DNA of 64,000 bases from contig CADCXC010000012.1 of the NCBI GenBank assembly GCA_902806595.1, positions 1,138,084 through 1,202,083 of the forward strand, in the 5' to 3' direction. Source of the stretch: Pyrenopolyporus hunteri. Taxonomy: Eukaryota > Ascomycota > Sordariomycetes > Xylariales > Hypoxylaceae. Under the pieces are notes generated by a model. The model was not told the DNA's origin, ran no database searches, and worked only from the letters and a program-made list of their open reading frames with translations. Position numbers and translations under genes: made by a program. Positions 32,574 through 46,144 of this stretch are shown here, in pieces (position 1 is the first letter of the stretch; each line of letters begins with the position of its first letter).

Positions 32574-35500
32574 ATTATCGTGGATGCTATGGTGCGACTT
32601 CTGCTGCGGCAATCACGGAATCACCAACCGACGGGTATTTCGAGCCAAAGAAACGGAGATGTGGCAGGCATATGAATTAGTTAGGAGTAGAAAAAGAAGT
32701 CGAACCCCCAGTTTATAAGCGCAAGGAGGAACACCTTGAACCGGATACCTGAGTTAGCGGCGCGGAAAGAAGGAGGTGGATGACGAGGGACGTTACAATT
32801 TGTATGATACAGGGAAAGAGAAGAGAAGATCGGCGCCAACTAGGAAATTTAAGAAGTGTACCTAGACGAGAATCACTTCTAGGTTGGTTTGCCTACTAAT
32901 GGTACGATTCAGGTTTGAGATCGCGACCCAGAGAAAACGGGCTAACCCGCCAACCTAACTAGTGAGAGAATACTCCTTGTTCTTTGCCAGAACGTCAATA
33001 ACGTCGACCCTGGAGGCCCGGATATGTAATGAAGGTTACTTGTGCGGCGGGCAAGAGGGGTGGCGAGGTTTGCTGCCGAACTGATGTGCGCTGGAGTGAT
33101 GCTCATCCGTGGCGAGCCGAGATCGATGTTCGAACTCGAGAGATTTGGGAGTACCTTGGGTCGATTCTCTTATACCTAAGTACCTAAGTAGCTCGCCTAC
33201 GCGCGGGGGGTTAGCCATACCTACAAGGTAAAAGGTAGAGAGGTTGGTAGAAGATGCAACTTCTTCGACCAGAGCGCATATATAACTGAATTACTTAATG
33301 TACCTACCGAGGTAGGTAGCACTTGATAAAATAAACCTAAGCAGTCCCTGCCTTAGAGCCTGAGTCTCCGCTCCGTTGAAGAGGGCATCTACGGTATGAG
33401 TATCGACTTCCCCCTACCTAACTACATAGGTCAGGCATGTTAAACACGCGGCGGGTAGTTACTTAGACCACTCATATGTATCGCACCTAGCAGGTACCTT
33501 GGGTATGCACGTCAGGACATGCCGTTTCTGTTTGTAAGAAACTTGGAAAGAACTTAGGATAACGGCTCTGGTGGCATTTAGGTGGGATCGGGCCTAACAG
33601 TTGTGGAAGCGACGTCTAAGACGAGTATCTTCCCGTATTACCGGTTGGTAAATATATCAGGTTTGGCTACCAAGGTATAGATGAGGTATAGATTAGAGGG
33701 ACGCTGCCTGGTGGGATATAATTTATTTAATAGTGTTTGGTCCTCTTGTTGAATGTTGAATGTTGTATGTCGAAACGATTTTTTATGTTTTTTATACATG
33801 GGCATTAATATACACGTACGACCCAACCCCCTGTTAGATACATCGTATCTGTATAATATAGTAGGTAAAAACTGGCGAGAGCCCCACTACCTACCTTACC
33901 TACCTAGGTACCTACCTACCTATGTATGTACCTAGGTAAGTACCCAACGACGCGAATTCTATGGTACAAAAATTGTCAATCGGAGTCGAGAATACCGACA
34001 AGGAAGTAGAATGAATATTTTATAAGGTGTTTGCTACTTCCTTTGCCCCCTTTTTAGCTGAAATAGGTAATATTATGTTAAAACTCCTTCACTTAACTTT
34101 TATCCGCCACCTCGACAACATCAGTGGCAATGTAGTCGTATAGGTAGGTATGTTTACAGCAGAATGATGAGTCCCGTGCCGACCATCAAGTCATTTGAGT
34201 TATTACAACACAGTGTGTATTTTCTAATAACACTCGGGATCCGGTTAATTAAACGTCCTGTAATTACAACCCGAAGTTATGCTGTAGATGTGCGAGAACT
34301 CGGGATCCCGAGAGACTTTTCGGTTTGTCGTATTATTGGTGACATAACCGAATTCGAGGGCTACCATCCAACGTACCTAGGTATCTATGTATGCACGTCG
34401 AGTTAGACTATCTGTACACCATACGTTTGTAACCTTGTCATCCCGTAATGCTTTTAAATAGCGAGTTTGTAACCGCCCCCTAATGCTGTAACTTTGGAAA
34501 ACGCAAATCAAAGTTGCCATTCAAAAGCACTATATATTATTAATCATTTACGCATTGGACCTCTTAACGGTTTAGAAAGGAATCGATTGTAGTTTAGTAT
34601 CCTTTGAAACAGGTACCTATGTGAATTGACATTCTGTTTGATGGGAAATAGTTGTTATTGTGGTTTTAATCTCTACCTTAAGTGTCGATTGTAAACCTCC
34701 AGTCTCTAAGACGTGTAGGTACTTAGGTCCTACGTGATTTCATATCTATCTAGGTACCTAGGTAGGTACATGTACCTACTTGCCATATAAATTCCCTCCT
34801 CTACGCTCGCTTGAAAAACTAAGGGAACATCCAATCCTCCCAGACCGACCTGCAAATTTACCCACCTCTCATTGTTTCTACCCTCAGTAATGTATAATTC
34901 TCGAACACAAGATATCCTGAATAATGTAGCCGTGGATATACCATGTATTGTAATAACTTCCTACACGATTTGAAACTAGATTATAAACCTTCAAGCTTAT
35001 TTTGATCGCGATGTCCTTAGAGAAATAGGAGACCGCTTGTCCCTACCAACCTAGGTACTTAGGTAGGTATGCTGCCGGTTTTTTTTTTCTTTCTTTTTGC
35101 TTTTTAGACTATTCTCGCCTCATTTGCTCGTGTATCGATCTCACTTCCGCGGTCGTTTAATAAAGTCGTAGATCGGCGATAACATGTAATGATATTACGT
35201 TTAGGGTTCCCAATACCCGTTGAAGGGACCGAAAGAGGACTGGAAATATAAAGCGATTAAATATCTTCGTGGCTTGATTCTAATGACCTTTCACCGGAAA
35301 ACCCACCCAAGCTACCAGGTTATCTACCTCTCGGCCATCCGTTATGAAAGCCGGATATTTTACTATCCTTCATCACCTGGACGTATCGTCGACTACCTAG
35401 ATTTCCTCTAACTCGACCCAAAAATTACCCCCTCGTCTTGCAAACTTATTAGAACGATTCGAGATTGACTCTGGAACACCCTTTCTGTCATGGCTCATAT

Positions 35501-35833
35501 TTGAAGCCACTCAAAACTACCCGAGGCGGGCCATTATGTTAAGGGATGCACTATCTATAAATAGGTACACAGAAGCCCAACTAACACCAGAGTACTAGTG
35601 CTCTGACATCACGATAGTCGGCATATTTTTTTTATTTAGCAAAATATTGCGGCGAAAATGCGAACGTGATTGGGCATGTATGCGCCACAGTAACTTGCCT
35701 ACCTTCACCACCGTCACGATTCCTACCCCGTAAAAACTCCGTAACAGACCTTTCCTCCTTGAACCGACGGGCAAAAATGTCATTTCCTTACAATAATCAT
35801 TGCGAATACGTTAGGTATGTGGTAATGTACCTT
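32574..35833. other. Intergenic between the uncharacterised gene and TOR
   Basis: 3.3 kb, the longest gene-free GC-normal stretch. Palindromic TAGGTACCTAGG repeats occur at about 33,175-33,190, 33,298-33,320, 33,885-33,945, 34,140-34,150, 34,370-34,385, 34,745-34,775 and 35,050-35,070. Short frames (for example 34,164-34,406 and 35,220-35,411) show no family features. No RNA gene is recognised. Confidence 0.5.
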
Positions 35834-38800
35834 CTACCAGAACGAACACCAGCCAATATAGTGCTGGCACAGATTCTCCAGTTTGGTTGCTTCCACGATT
35901 AGCTTGTTGACCTGCATCACGACGTCTAATTCCTCGGTTGGCTTGAAATCGCGGCCGGTCAGTTTTTGGTTTACGCGGTCTAATACCTCGACCGCTCGAG
36001 CATTCTGAATTTCGGCCATCTCGCCGTCTAACATCTGACCGGCGCCGGTGGCTAGACTCGAATTCGTACGTGCTCTGGCGCGTGAACCGGGCGGGCCGCC
36101 GGGATGAGCCGACTCGACGGCGTTACCAGCAGCTTGCTGGGCTGCGAGGAATTCGGAGGGGGGGCGCTCCGCGTCTAGAACGCTGGGCCTACGGGCCCGC
36201 TGAGCACCGCCAGCCAGGGTGGACTCCCGCTCGGAGCGGAAGTTAGGGCCTACCGGAGAAGCAGCATTGGTAAGACGCCAGGTCAGCAACGGGTCGTGGA
36301 TAAACTATGGGACGCCGTTAGCGTTAGCACAACGTCTCAACCCCAGAAAACAGCGCTATGTAGTGGTAGAGATAATTTACTTACGGCTTCCAAAACCGCC
36401 ATCACACTTTCCTTATTATCCCGAAGCACACGCATGACATGCTCACAAGTGATCCTGAAACTACCCTCGATGTTGCTGACTTCCATAGCATACGTGAGCA
36501 TCCTGGTGAGGCGGAACGGCACCCTTTCGGGGTATTTGTCTCGTTTCATGGCGACCTCAAAGCAGTCGCCGAAGTCAATGTGGATAATCTTTCCGGTAAT
36601 GCGGTCGAGCATCAAGTTGCTCGGGTGCCTGTCGCCGAGGCCTAGAATGTAGCCGACCATGCTCATAACGCCCAAGCTACGCGTGTAATTAGTACGCCTC
36701 TCTAACCAGGCCTCGGAGCTCTTGCTCTTGAGCCATAAGACACGATACAGATCCTGCCCAGTGGTGTTGTCCAGCGCGTAACCGAACACTTCAACCTTCT
36801 GCATGAGGGTGAGATTATCGTAATCCGGCGCCATCTGCAGCATGATGCGATGCTCTATATTAAGGAGAATCTTGCGGCTCTCGCGGTATTCGCGGATTAG
36901 GACATGCAAGGTATCGCTGTTCGGAACCCAGCCGAGGAGGCCCGAATTCTGACTCAGAGGGATCGCCGGGTATCGTTGAATATTAAGATGGCGTTTGTAA
37001 CACTCCGAGTCGTTAGCGAGCAGAGTATTGCACAGGCCAAACAGTTGCATCACACGCTCGTCCTGCCGGATATCCTCGTGCCCCTTGAGCAGGAAGGCAT
37101 ACGAGGTCCCGTCGCTTCCGTTCATGTTTAGCTTTCTCGGCCGCTGCTTCGAATTGATTACGCTAAAGGTGGTATCAAACGAGATGATGCGGACGATAGG
37201 CGCGCCGCTACGATACGTGCCGGGCACCGCTAGATCGAGGTCCTTAGCGGCTAGCAACTTCGGGGAACAGTATGCGAGCTCCAGGGACGACATCTGAGGT
37301 AGCTGCCTTCCTATCCGGCGGAAAACCTGGTAGTACAGATCCCATGCCTGGTTGAGATCGTTGACGTCGTGGCTAGTCTCGTACTGGCGACACCACTCTC
37401 GCGCTTCGGTGAGATCTCGACCGAACGTCTGCGCGAAGCTGATCTCGCGCAGGGTTTCGGGCCCTCGCTCGAGCAGCTCGTGCAACGGGCCGAGAGTAGC
37501 GAACATGCCTTCGATGTTGTGATCTCCGAAGTACAGCCGGGAAGCCTCTTCGAGCCCTTCATGCCAGAGCTCATGCCATAACACCGCGACGCGGATAAGC
37601 TCGTGGCTGACAGTATCAGCCTGTTCGACAAGCTTGGCGCTGTGGGCACGCATACTGTCCATAATTAAGGCAGCCGACTTCGACCTCCTGGAGCTCTGCG
37701 CCGACTTCATAGCCACCGTGAGCGGATATACTAAAGCTTGGGGATGATTGCGCCCGACGTCGGCGAGCAGGTTATGGATAGACTGGCGCACCCGCGTGTT
37801 AGGTTGGTTAATCCGCGCAATAAGCTGGGGTATCACCTCCAGCCACGTGTCGACGCTGACGGTCCCGAAGCCTTGCGTGACGGCGGCGTTGACCTCGCTG
37901 TTACCGCCGTGGGCGAACCACAAGGTGAGAAGGCGCAGCGTGTCCTGAAGTGAACTTCCGGACGATAACGCGATAGATTTGAAGAAGCCCTGTACCGCAG
38001 GAACGACATGATTAATGATAACGGACAGCTCCGGCCTCGGGGCGTTCCTATCGGCGGGGGGCGTGAGAGCCTGGACGATTTCGAAGTTGGCCAAAGCCCA
38101 AGCGTGCCAGGCCTTATACCATTTCGGGTTGTATTGGGTAGCTTTCGAGTACGAGGTCAGGATCTCCTGGACGTTGTGGTGCTGCCAATCATGCTTGTTC
38201 AGGGCGACTTGCCATTCCCCCTGCTTCAGAAAGCATTTCGCGAGAAGTACCGTCTGGTCCTGGATTATCTTCTGGGTCCTGGAACTAGGGACCCCGGATT
38301 CTACCCCGCCGTGGAAGCCGTAGTCGTTAACGGGGTCCAGCACCCCGTTGGGAGGTGCGGATTGCATCGATGCCCTGGCCATCTCGAGGCTCTGGGCGGA
38401 GTCGGCCGTAAACTTCCGAAGGCAGTAGAGCGTCTTCTCGGGATGACCCGTCTGGCGTAGCTTCGCCTGCTGGCCGTACTCCCAGTAGAACTTCAGGACC
38501 GCGTAGACCACCTGCGGAGGGATCCTCGCCGCCGCACCTTGCTGCGGCTGGCTACTCAGACTCCAGTACGGTATTATCGTGTCCAGAGGGTGGTCGGTAC
38601 CGATGAGCTGCTTAAGAGACTTCTCAGCGAGGCCCATCCTACCCGACTTCCGACACAGGTTCGCGAACTTGATCCACATGTGCATGTTCTCCGCCGGGCT
38701 GATAACCAAACCGCGTAGCCTGAGCATGCGTTGCCAGACCTCGACGTTCCTCTGGCACCCTTTGAGGCGGCTCTCCCACGTGCGCCGCATCGTGGCCTTC

Positions 38801-41800
38801 TTTTTCTCGTCGGCTTGCTTGTAGACGATGATCTCCTCCAGCTCCGCGAGCATCTGCACCCGGACGATAACCTGGTACGCGCGATTGTAGGACTCGCTCA
38901 CGAGCGCGCTTAGCTCGGTGTCGAGACCTTCCCGGGTCTGCTGGATGCAGGCAGCAGCCTCTCGGAACTGGTTGCGGTGCAGCGCCAGAATCGCGCCGAA
39001 GAACGAACGGTCGGGGGAATACCGCTTCATGGACTGCAGGTAGTTATCCATCGAGTCCCACTTGCCTAGACCCCACGCCGCCGCGGTCGCGAGAGGCGCA
39101 ATACGTCTCTGAACCTCGGGCGCCGAGTTCGCCCACGTGTTGCTAGTCAGGCTGGCGAGGGCGTCCCACTCCCCAAGGGCATGCAGGCAACGCATCTTAC
39201 CCATGACGACGTCGAGCGGAACCGGCTGGTCCCGCGGCATCTCCGCCTCCCTCTTGTTATAGAACTGCAAGGCCTCCTCCCACCGCTCCAACTTCTCGAA
39301 CCACGTCTCCCTCAGCTGGATGCCGTCCTTGTAGTATTGTGCCTTGCGGAGAATGCCGATAGCGGCGTCGTACTGCTGCAGCTGGTTATTTATCACGATC
39401 AACGCTTCGACGGCCGGTCCGCTCTGGTCCTGCAGGAATTCCAATTCTTTGTAATGAAGAGCCTTCGCGTACGCGTGACAACGGCCGGCCTCCCTACCGA
39501 GAACCCTAATGTCGATAGGTAGGGCCTTGTCGTCGTGCTCCATGAACTCGGCCAGGTTGAGCAGCAGCCCGAGCAGGTCCGGCGGCACGTTCTCGGATCG
39601 TATGGCGTTCTCGATGTTCTGGATGAGCTCGTCCTGGAACTGCTCGTAGAGCTCGCTCCAGCAAGAGACGAACGCCGAATTGAAAAGTTCACGGGCCAGG
39701 GGGAGATGCACGCTACCCAGAATAGCACAGGCGCGCAGGGCGTGGTTCGGCGACTCGGTCAGGAGCGTGGTGCTGAACCTCCGGAGCCACTCTTGCCAAT
39801 CTTCCTTAGTCGACTTGCCTTTGGTATCCCAGGCGGCCTTGAGGTGGATCGCGTTCATCTCGAGCTTCTTGTTGCCGAGGTCGGCAAACGACGGCTCGTC
39901 TAGCTGGTCGACGAACCGGGTCTCCGAACTCAGGTCTTGCGGCAGAGCTTCCCCCTTCTGCAGCTTGCTAACCAGGAGCTCGTAGTTCTGATGTTGAATC
40001 TGGTTGGCCTGCAAGACTTTGTTAACGGTGCCCATGAAGTGCAGATAATCCCGTCCGAGCTGCTGGATCAAGGCGCAGAGGGTATCCAGCGCCGCCACGC
40101 GCAGGGACGACTCGCCACCGGCGAGAATTCTGGTCAGCGGGTGGATGATCTTGGCGGCGTAGTCGTTGAGGTTGACCTGGCGGGAAATCTTGCCGACGGT
40201 CTCGATAGCCGACTTCCTCAAGAACGTCGGCTGGCCCTGCTTTTCGAAGGTCCTCACGACTACGGGGATGATCAGATGCATGTATTCCTCACTGCTGGAA
40301 CCGAAGACTAGGAAGGCGTGCAGGACCTTCTCGGACGGAGTCCGTTTAGTAGTCGCGTCCTTCTCGAGAACGCCGAGCATGGCGGGTAGCAAACCCGCTA
40401 GATAGATCTTGAACTCCCCCTCCAACGACCTCGAAATAGCCTCGACTAGGGATAGTATCGTAGCTTGGAGCGACGGCGACGTGTCCCAGTAGTTATGAAG
40501 CGTGTCGATGATCTGCGGTAGATAATTTCTTATATGCTGACGCACGATGCTGACCAGCGTGGCCAACTGGTTGAAGTAGGACTCAAGGCGGCTCGGAGGG
40601 CAGTCTCTGATGACTTCAAGGAACGCCGGAACGATGCGATCCAGGAAGGAGACGCATTCTAGCCCGAGAGTGCGGAAGATGTTCATGATAGCCTCGATGA
40701 CCGCGGCGTGGTGCGGGGCGAGGGAGCTGTCCTTCAGGATATTAAGGAGAGCGTTGATTACTACAGTCGGATAATACTCCTTGTTGGACGGCGTGAGCCC
40801 CGTCATCATAAGCGATATATCGGTCATCCGGTTGGTCTCGACTCGACGCTTGGCATCGGGGGCGCGCTCTTCGACTTGCTGCTCGCCATTTTTGTTAGCT
40901 CTGCGTGTACAGGGTTGCGGATCACAACGCGCGTTCAGAGAGGGTTTCTTGATGGTTTCCGTGGGGGGTGTGTTCTCCTGGTTTAACTCGGCGCCGGACT
41001 CGTCGCCCGAGGTGAGAGGACTTCCATTCTCGACCTCGCGCGGCTTCAATCCGTGAATACGCCTCCAGGTGCGTTCATCTGGGGAATTCTGTACCTGATG
41101 CCTATACGGGTCCAGCGCTCCTAATATTCCCATCAACTTGATCGTCTCCTGCCGCAGGGGCCCGCGCTGGGGTTCGGTGCGAATAATGTGCTGCAGGAGG
41201 TCGAGGAGTTCTGGATACTCGAGGTAGGGATCGATGACGTAGCCGGAATTGCTGGCGAGCTGGCCGAGCGTGTGCAGGGCGGCCTCGCGCTTCACGTTGG
41301 AGGCGTGGTCTTTCAACGCCGCGATGATGATCGGCATGAGCTTATCCTTGTAGGGGAGCATATCCTCGCCCCCGACCGTCGCGAGCTCGCCGATCGCCTT
41401 AAGGATGGTGGCCGCAACGGCGTGATTAGAGTCGCCGGCCTTCGGGAGGAGTACCGAGATCATCGGTTCGACGTACGGCTTGATCAGTCCTTGGGCGTTC
41501 TGCACCAGGTGACTGAGGAGCTTCGCGCTCTCCTCCTTGTTGCGCGGAGCGTCCGAAAACTCGAGCTCGGTAAGCATCTGTATCAGCGTCTTCCGAAGCG
41601 AGGGGATCACGTAGGCCGGGTTATACCGCGCGAGCCGCCCTATAATCGAGATAGCCACCTCCCTGATCTCGAAGACCTCGTCATTCAGCGCGAAGAAAAG
41701 CGTCCGGATGTTCTCGGCTTTCGCTAGGTGAGGATCGAACCGCTCGTCGAGCGCGGCGAGCACGGTCTGCCGTATGTTCGGTTTCGGATCGGACACACCT

Positions 41801-43842
41801 ACGGTTAGTAACTTCTCGATGACATCGCCGACCACCTGCAACGCATGATAGCTGGTCTGGTTTACTATCGGATCCCGAACGTAGAGCTGACAGCATGTGA
41901 GCGCCGCCGCTTCGCGGATCTCGGGATCGTCATCTTCAACGTATTTGATAGCAACGTCGCGGACGAACTCGTTTAGGATATGACCTTAATCCGATTAGCA
42001 TCTGACGTCGCAAGGCCTTTTCTTCATCCCCCCCCCCCCCAATTCCTTTTCTCTCCGCCATCTTTTTTTTTTACCTCATTTTTCCCTCGGGAAGAGAGAG
42101 GAGAGTACGGACACGAAGAGGAGATGGTACGAAGAAGGTTTGGTGTACTCTGTAGTGGATTGAAAAAAAAAAAAATCTTTACCTGAGAAGTCAAAGCTCC
42201 CTAATGTATTCAAAGCCAGTTTCACCTCGGCTTTCCGGTGCTCGTAGGCCTGAGGGTCCTTAGCGTCTTTAGGTATGATAGGGACCGACGAGAGCGTATT
42301 CGGGGTGGGAGCACCAAGGGGTTTGAAGGGCTCTCCGCATAAGACTTTGCTGAGCATGTCGAGAAGCCTCTCCTGGATGGTAGCCTTCACGGGCGGTATG
42401 TAGAAGGCCATGTCGACCAAAGCCTGGGTAAGCTTCGGCGTGAGCTCGCACGCGAAGATAGGGTCTAGAAGCGCCTCCATGTACTTGCTGAGGGTCTGAC
42501 CGACTGCCACGGCCAGCCTACTAATACAATCGAAGACCGGGTCAACGGAGCCTCGCTTCCGAGATTGGACGCTGAGGCCGTCCCGGACGTAGATGAGGAC
42601 GCTATCGAGATACGGCGCGATGGCGCTCTTTACCGAGTTGGCGATGTTTCCGATGGCCAAGAAGGCGTCGTTACGCTCCTTGTCCTTCTTGAGCATGCCC
42701 GAGAGATATAGCATGAACTTGTGTAGGTACGTATGGGCGAAGTCGGCAGGGGAGTAGTTGGCCAGGTCGGGAATGAGTAGGACCACCGTCTTCCGGATCG
42801 TCACGTCGCGATGGTCTTTATTACGGAAGACAATCTCGCACGCCTCCTGATAGTGCTCCTGCATAAACATACCGCCCTGCTCGAGGAGCTCCTTGAGCAC
42901 GAGCAGGGACGCGTGGACGTATTCGACGGTGTTCACCTTCAGGCCGGCGATGGTCTCGTTATACATCTTGGTCATCCACGCCTGCTTCATCTCCTGGTCT
43001 CGTTCCCTAATGATCCGGAAACAGGCACTGACGGTCTCCGCGGACGTCGCGCGGATCAGCTGGCGCTGGTCGCGAAGGCCGACCCATATTAGGTCAAAGA
43101 TAAGGCCGACGTAAGCGTACATCAAGGTTGGCGCGTTTCGGGCCAGCTCGCGGAGGACTAGGACAGCACTATATCTCTTCTCCTCCACCCTGTCAGACTG
43201 AAGCCACTCGAGGGCGGTCTTGACCTCGGACTCGACCAGCTCGGATATTAGCGAACCACCAGGACGACAAAGTTTCCCTAAAGCGATAGCCGCGGGTTGC
43301 ATGGGTACAATATCCTTCCCTCTCAGGATGGTCTTTAGGTTTGCGGTGAAGCGGGTGTACTTGGCGGTGACATCGACGCCCTCGAAGTCGACTAGGGCAT
43401 CGAGGGCGTATACGCCGCCTAGGCGTTCGGAAGAATCGTTTCCATGGAGCATTAACGTCGTAATCTTATTGTTGACTGAATTGTAGAATACATGGAATTG
43501 TTCCGGCGGGAAGTCTGCGTCGAGGCATGTCAGCACCGCGCGTAGAGATGAGTAGAGGTGAGAGAGATGAAGGCCAGCGGGTAGAGAACACCACAACATA
43601 TTTTCTAGAGGCGCAGACAATCAGGGCGCAGAGAATACACACAAACACACCTCTATAGCATACGCTGACCAGCTCTCTCAGCTGAGCAGCCGCTCGCTTC
43701 CGTACTTCATCTCCAGCCCTGTGGGAGTATCGCGATAATTAGTTAGGCGATAGGTCTAGTAGCAGATGAGGTCGCACCTTGACTTTAATTCCCTGGTGAT
43801 AGTATCAAGGGCCTCCAGGGCCAACTGCTGCTGTTGCGCCAT
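35834..43842 (-). CDS. tor: TOR serine/threonine protein kinase
   Basis: Catalytic subunit of the TOR complexes, the nutrient-sensing kinase controlling growth, translation and autophagy. Exons on the minus strand: 43842-43778, 43718-43651, 43514-42183, 41984-36385, 36304-35834; all GT-AG, phases fit; 2,511 aa. Order: HEAT repeats (from ~20 to ~1,250, for example YRDFPPEQFHVFYNSVNNKI and HILNEFVRDVAIKYVEDDDPEIREAAAL), FAT domain, FRB domain at ~1,945-2,045 (LIRVAVLWHELWHEGLEEASRLYFG), kinase domain with GLGDRHPSNLML catalytic loop and HIDFGD metal-binding motif near 2,270-2,290, and a complete FATC end (LCQHYIGWCSFW). The FRB serine whose change gives rapamycin resistance in other species is present (EEASRLYFG). 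A disordered insert (~residues 790-850) separates HEAT blocks. Intron 3 (41,985-42,182) holds long A and G/C runs. It is divergent from Rtf2. Gene identity is certain; this appears the only TOR here. Confidence 0.96.
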
Positions 43843-44929
43843 GATAAGCGGCAACTGGAGAATGGGGGTTTGTTCGGCCTCGCTATCCCTCAGCCGCGTC
43901 GAGGACAGCTTCAGGAGCAGACCGCAAACAGAGGCATCAAGATGACTTCAAGAAGTCACTTGCGGCATTCGATCGCAAGGGCCGGTCGAAAGAGGAACAA
44001 CTATGGGATGTTTACGGGGAACAAAAAAAGAAAAGACGAAGGTTGGAGCGTGTATTAGGTGGTGCGTGAGTATCTCGTCGCACAGGCGGACCTTTAAGGA
44101 TATTATTTTAAGAGTACACAGAAGCCGTTGCCTTTGCTTGAAATGCTCCAGCTTGTGACGGGATGGGGACAGGGACAGTGGTACCTATACATACCTGCCT
44201 ACGTATCTAGGTACAGTACCTACCTACCCACACAGGTACTATGTATGTACCTAGGTAGGTATGGAGAAGAGCCATGTAAGGTTAAGGTACACGCCGACCT
44301 GTAGCCGACTAGTATAGGGCGGGCCATATGTGGGTTTCCACCTAACAACCAAAGGTTTAGCGTATATCCTCTACCTAGGTACCTAGGTACCTAGGTATGC
44401 AGCTATGTAATAATGCTCGGACACTCATACAGAAAACGCCATGACAGCTGAAGTTTATACAACTGAGCAGAGCTTCTAGTGCATACTGAGTACCTCTGTA
44501 TCTTGGTACCTAGGTACATGTATCTTGGCTCAACTCGTATGTACCCGCACCAAAGCTTTACCTTACCAACAGCCTTTAATTGTGGCGACGTACCCGCCTA
44601 CATGTACCCGGTACTGCCTTATTGTGATGTCCCATATCAAGTTGAGCTACCGGACGCCACCTTCGTTCAATCTAGGTTCCTTGCAAATGATCACATTTCC
44701 GACAACTCCAGATTTGCGCTTCTTTCTAACATCTGGTACTTTCTAATTCTGATTCTCGCTACAGCTATCCAATTGTACCCAGATGACTTAGGCACTTATG
44801 AATAGTTCAATACTACACTTATAGTACTGCGTTCATACATCGATCTCCAATCGTTGGTAATCAATCCATCCACCCTCAACAGTAATCTTTCGCAGCAGGA
44901 AATCCGGATTCCATACCGCGTGCCTCGCC
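43843..44929. other. Divergent promoter region of TOR and Rtf2 genes
   Basis: 1.09 kb shared upstream region. It contains several TACCTAGGTA palindrome clusters (about 44,185-44,260, 44,360-44,398 and 44,495-44,525). The 108-codon frame at 44,479-44,805 runs through these repeats and is not credible as a gene. Confidence 0.55.
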
Positions 44930-45781
44930 ATGGGAAACGACGGCGGTTCCATCCCCAAGCGACGCGAGCTCGTAAGGGAAGCTGCGCGGCTTCCGACCAG
45001 TTCCGAACTCAAAGCTACCGCACTAGAATCCTTACAACACGCCTGGACGACGTGCCCATTGTCCGACGCGCCGCTGGACCTCTCCAACACGGTGTCTGAC
45101 TGCCGGGGGCGACTCTACAATTACGAGTCCGTCTTACAATGCTTGATGCCCTCGTCCTCCGATAACCCCATCCCGGAAACCCAGGAAGCGGAGTTTACGC
45201 GAACCCGAATCAAGAGCTTGAAGGACGTCGTAAAGCTTAGGATTACCACAAGAAAGGATGAGAAGGGGCGTGAATTCCCGTCATGTCCCGTCAGCATGAA
45301 AGAGCTGGGCGCTGCCACTCGGAGCGTGTACCTCGTGCCGTGCGGCCACGTCTTCGCGGAAGTGGCAATGAAGGAGGTCTCCGACTCCGAGAATCAATGT
45401 CCGGAATGCAGCTCAACTTTTGAGGACCGAGACATCATACCCATATTACCGACCGATAGCACCGATGTCGAGAAGCTCTCCAGGAGGGCCGAGGAACTGA
45501 AGGCCTTGGGCTTGACACACAGCTTGAAGAAGGATAAGGGCACTAGCAAGAAGAAGCGCAAAGTAGAAGCCCTCCAAGAGGACGGGGCGAGCGGCAGGCC
45601 GCAGAAAGAGAAGGATACCGGCAAAGGGGACAGGAGCGGGGAGGGTAAGAACGGAATTTCGAGCAGGATCAACAACCCAATGACGGCGAGCCTCACAGCC
45701 AAGGTGCTGGCAGAGCAAGAAGAGAGGACGAAACGAAGGAAGACGATGGAAGAATATAAGAAAAGTGAGGTTGTTAGATAG
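44930..45781 (+). CDS. rtf2: Rtf2 replication termination / fork-processing factor
   Basis: Intronless, 283 aa, the usual length. The Rtf2 family acts at stalled replication forks with a variant RING that binds only part of the usual zinc. Seen here: the family's start MGNDGGSIPKRRELVREA, the first cysteine box WTTCPLSDAPLDLSNTVSDCRGRLYNYESVLQCL (~40-75), the linker with FTRTRIKSLKDVVKLRIT, then the variant RING FPSCPVSMKELGAATRSVYLVPCGHVFAEVAMKE ... CPECSSTFEDRDIIPI (~115-175). A lysine-rich tail with KKKRKVEALQ, a strong nuclear-localisation candidate, precedes the closing SRINNPMTASLTAKVLAEQEERTKRRK. The ATG at 44,930 (CGCCATGGG) matches the conserved N-terminus exactly. It is divergent from TOR. 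Confidence 0.92.
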   Translation: MGNDGGSIPKRRELVREAARLPTSSELKATALESLQHAWTTCPLSDAPLDLSNTVSDCRGRLYNYESVLQCLMPSSSDNPIPETQEAEFTRTRIKSLKDVVKLRITTRKDEKGREFPSCPVSMKELGAATRSVYLVPCGHVFAEVAMKEVSDSENQCPECSSTFEDRDIIPILPTDSTDVEKLSRRAEELKALGLTHSLKKDKGTSKKKRKVEALQEDGASGRPQKEKDTGKGDRSGEGKNGISSRINNPMTASLTAKVLAEQEERTKRRKTMEEYKKSEVVR

Positions 45782-46144
45782 GCAAATCGGGACATATAGA
45801 ATTAGAAGAGAAAGATAATGGGAGTTTCCTCCCCTCCCGTTCCCCCTTTCGAAGCAGGTAAGTAACTACCGCGTAATCAAGTAGCATAATATCGCTGCTA
45901 GCTTCGATGCCTCCCGGCATCCAAGGCTGCGGACGCCCAAGCCTTTCACACAGCGACCCCCATCCTTCTATCCCGCTGTTCCGGGGATTTCGTTCTACGA
46001 AAAAGAGGGGTTAAGTATAGCGCGGGTCAAGGCGAAGAATCGTGGTGGATACCGCAACAAAAAATATAGATAGGTATTCAAGGTTTCTTGACCACCTACC
46101 AAGGTTACCTCCCTAGGTAGTCCACCTCTAATCTATAAGAGTCG
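45782..46144. other. Intergenic, convergent 3' ends
   Basis: About 360 bp between Rtf2 and the glucosidase II beta gene. One TACCTACCAAGG/CCTAGGTAGT repeat lies at about 46,093-46,120. Nothing else is seen. Confidence 0.5.

Noticed and set aside
36439..41727. Long plus-strand open frames opposite TOR
   Set aside because: They are antisense shadows of a conserved coding exon and show no family features.
44479..44805. 108-codon frame between TOR and Rtf2
   Set aside because: It runs through the TAGGTACC palindrome cluster and has no protein family resemblance.
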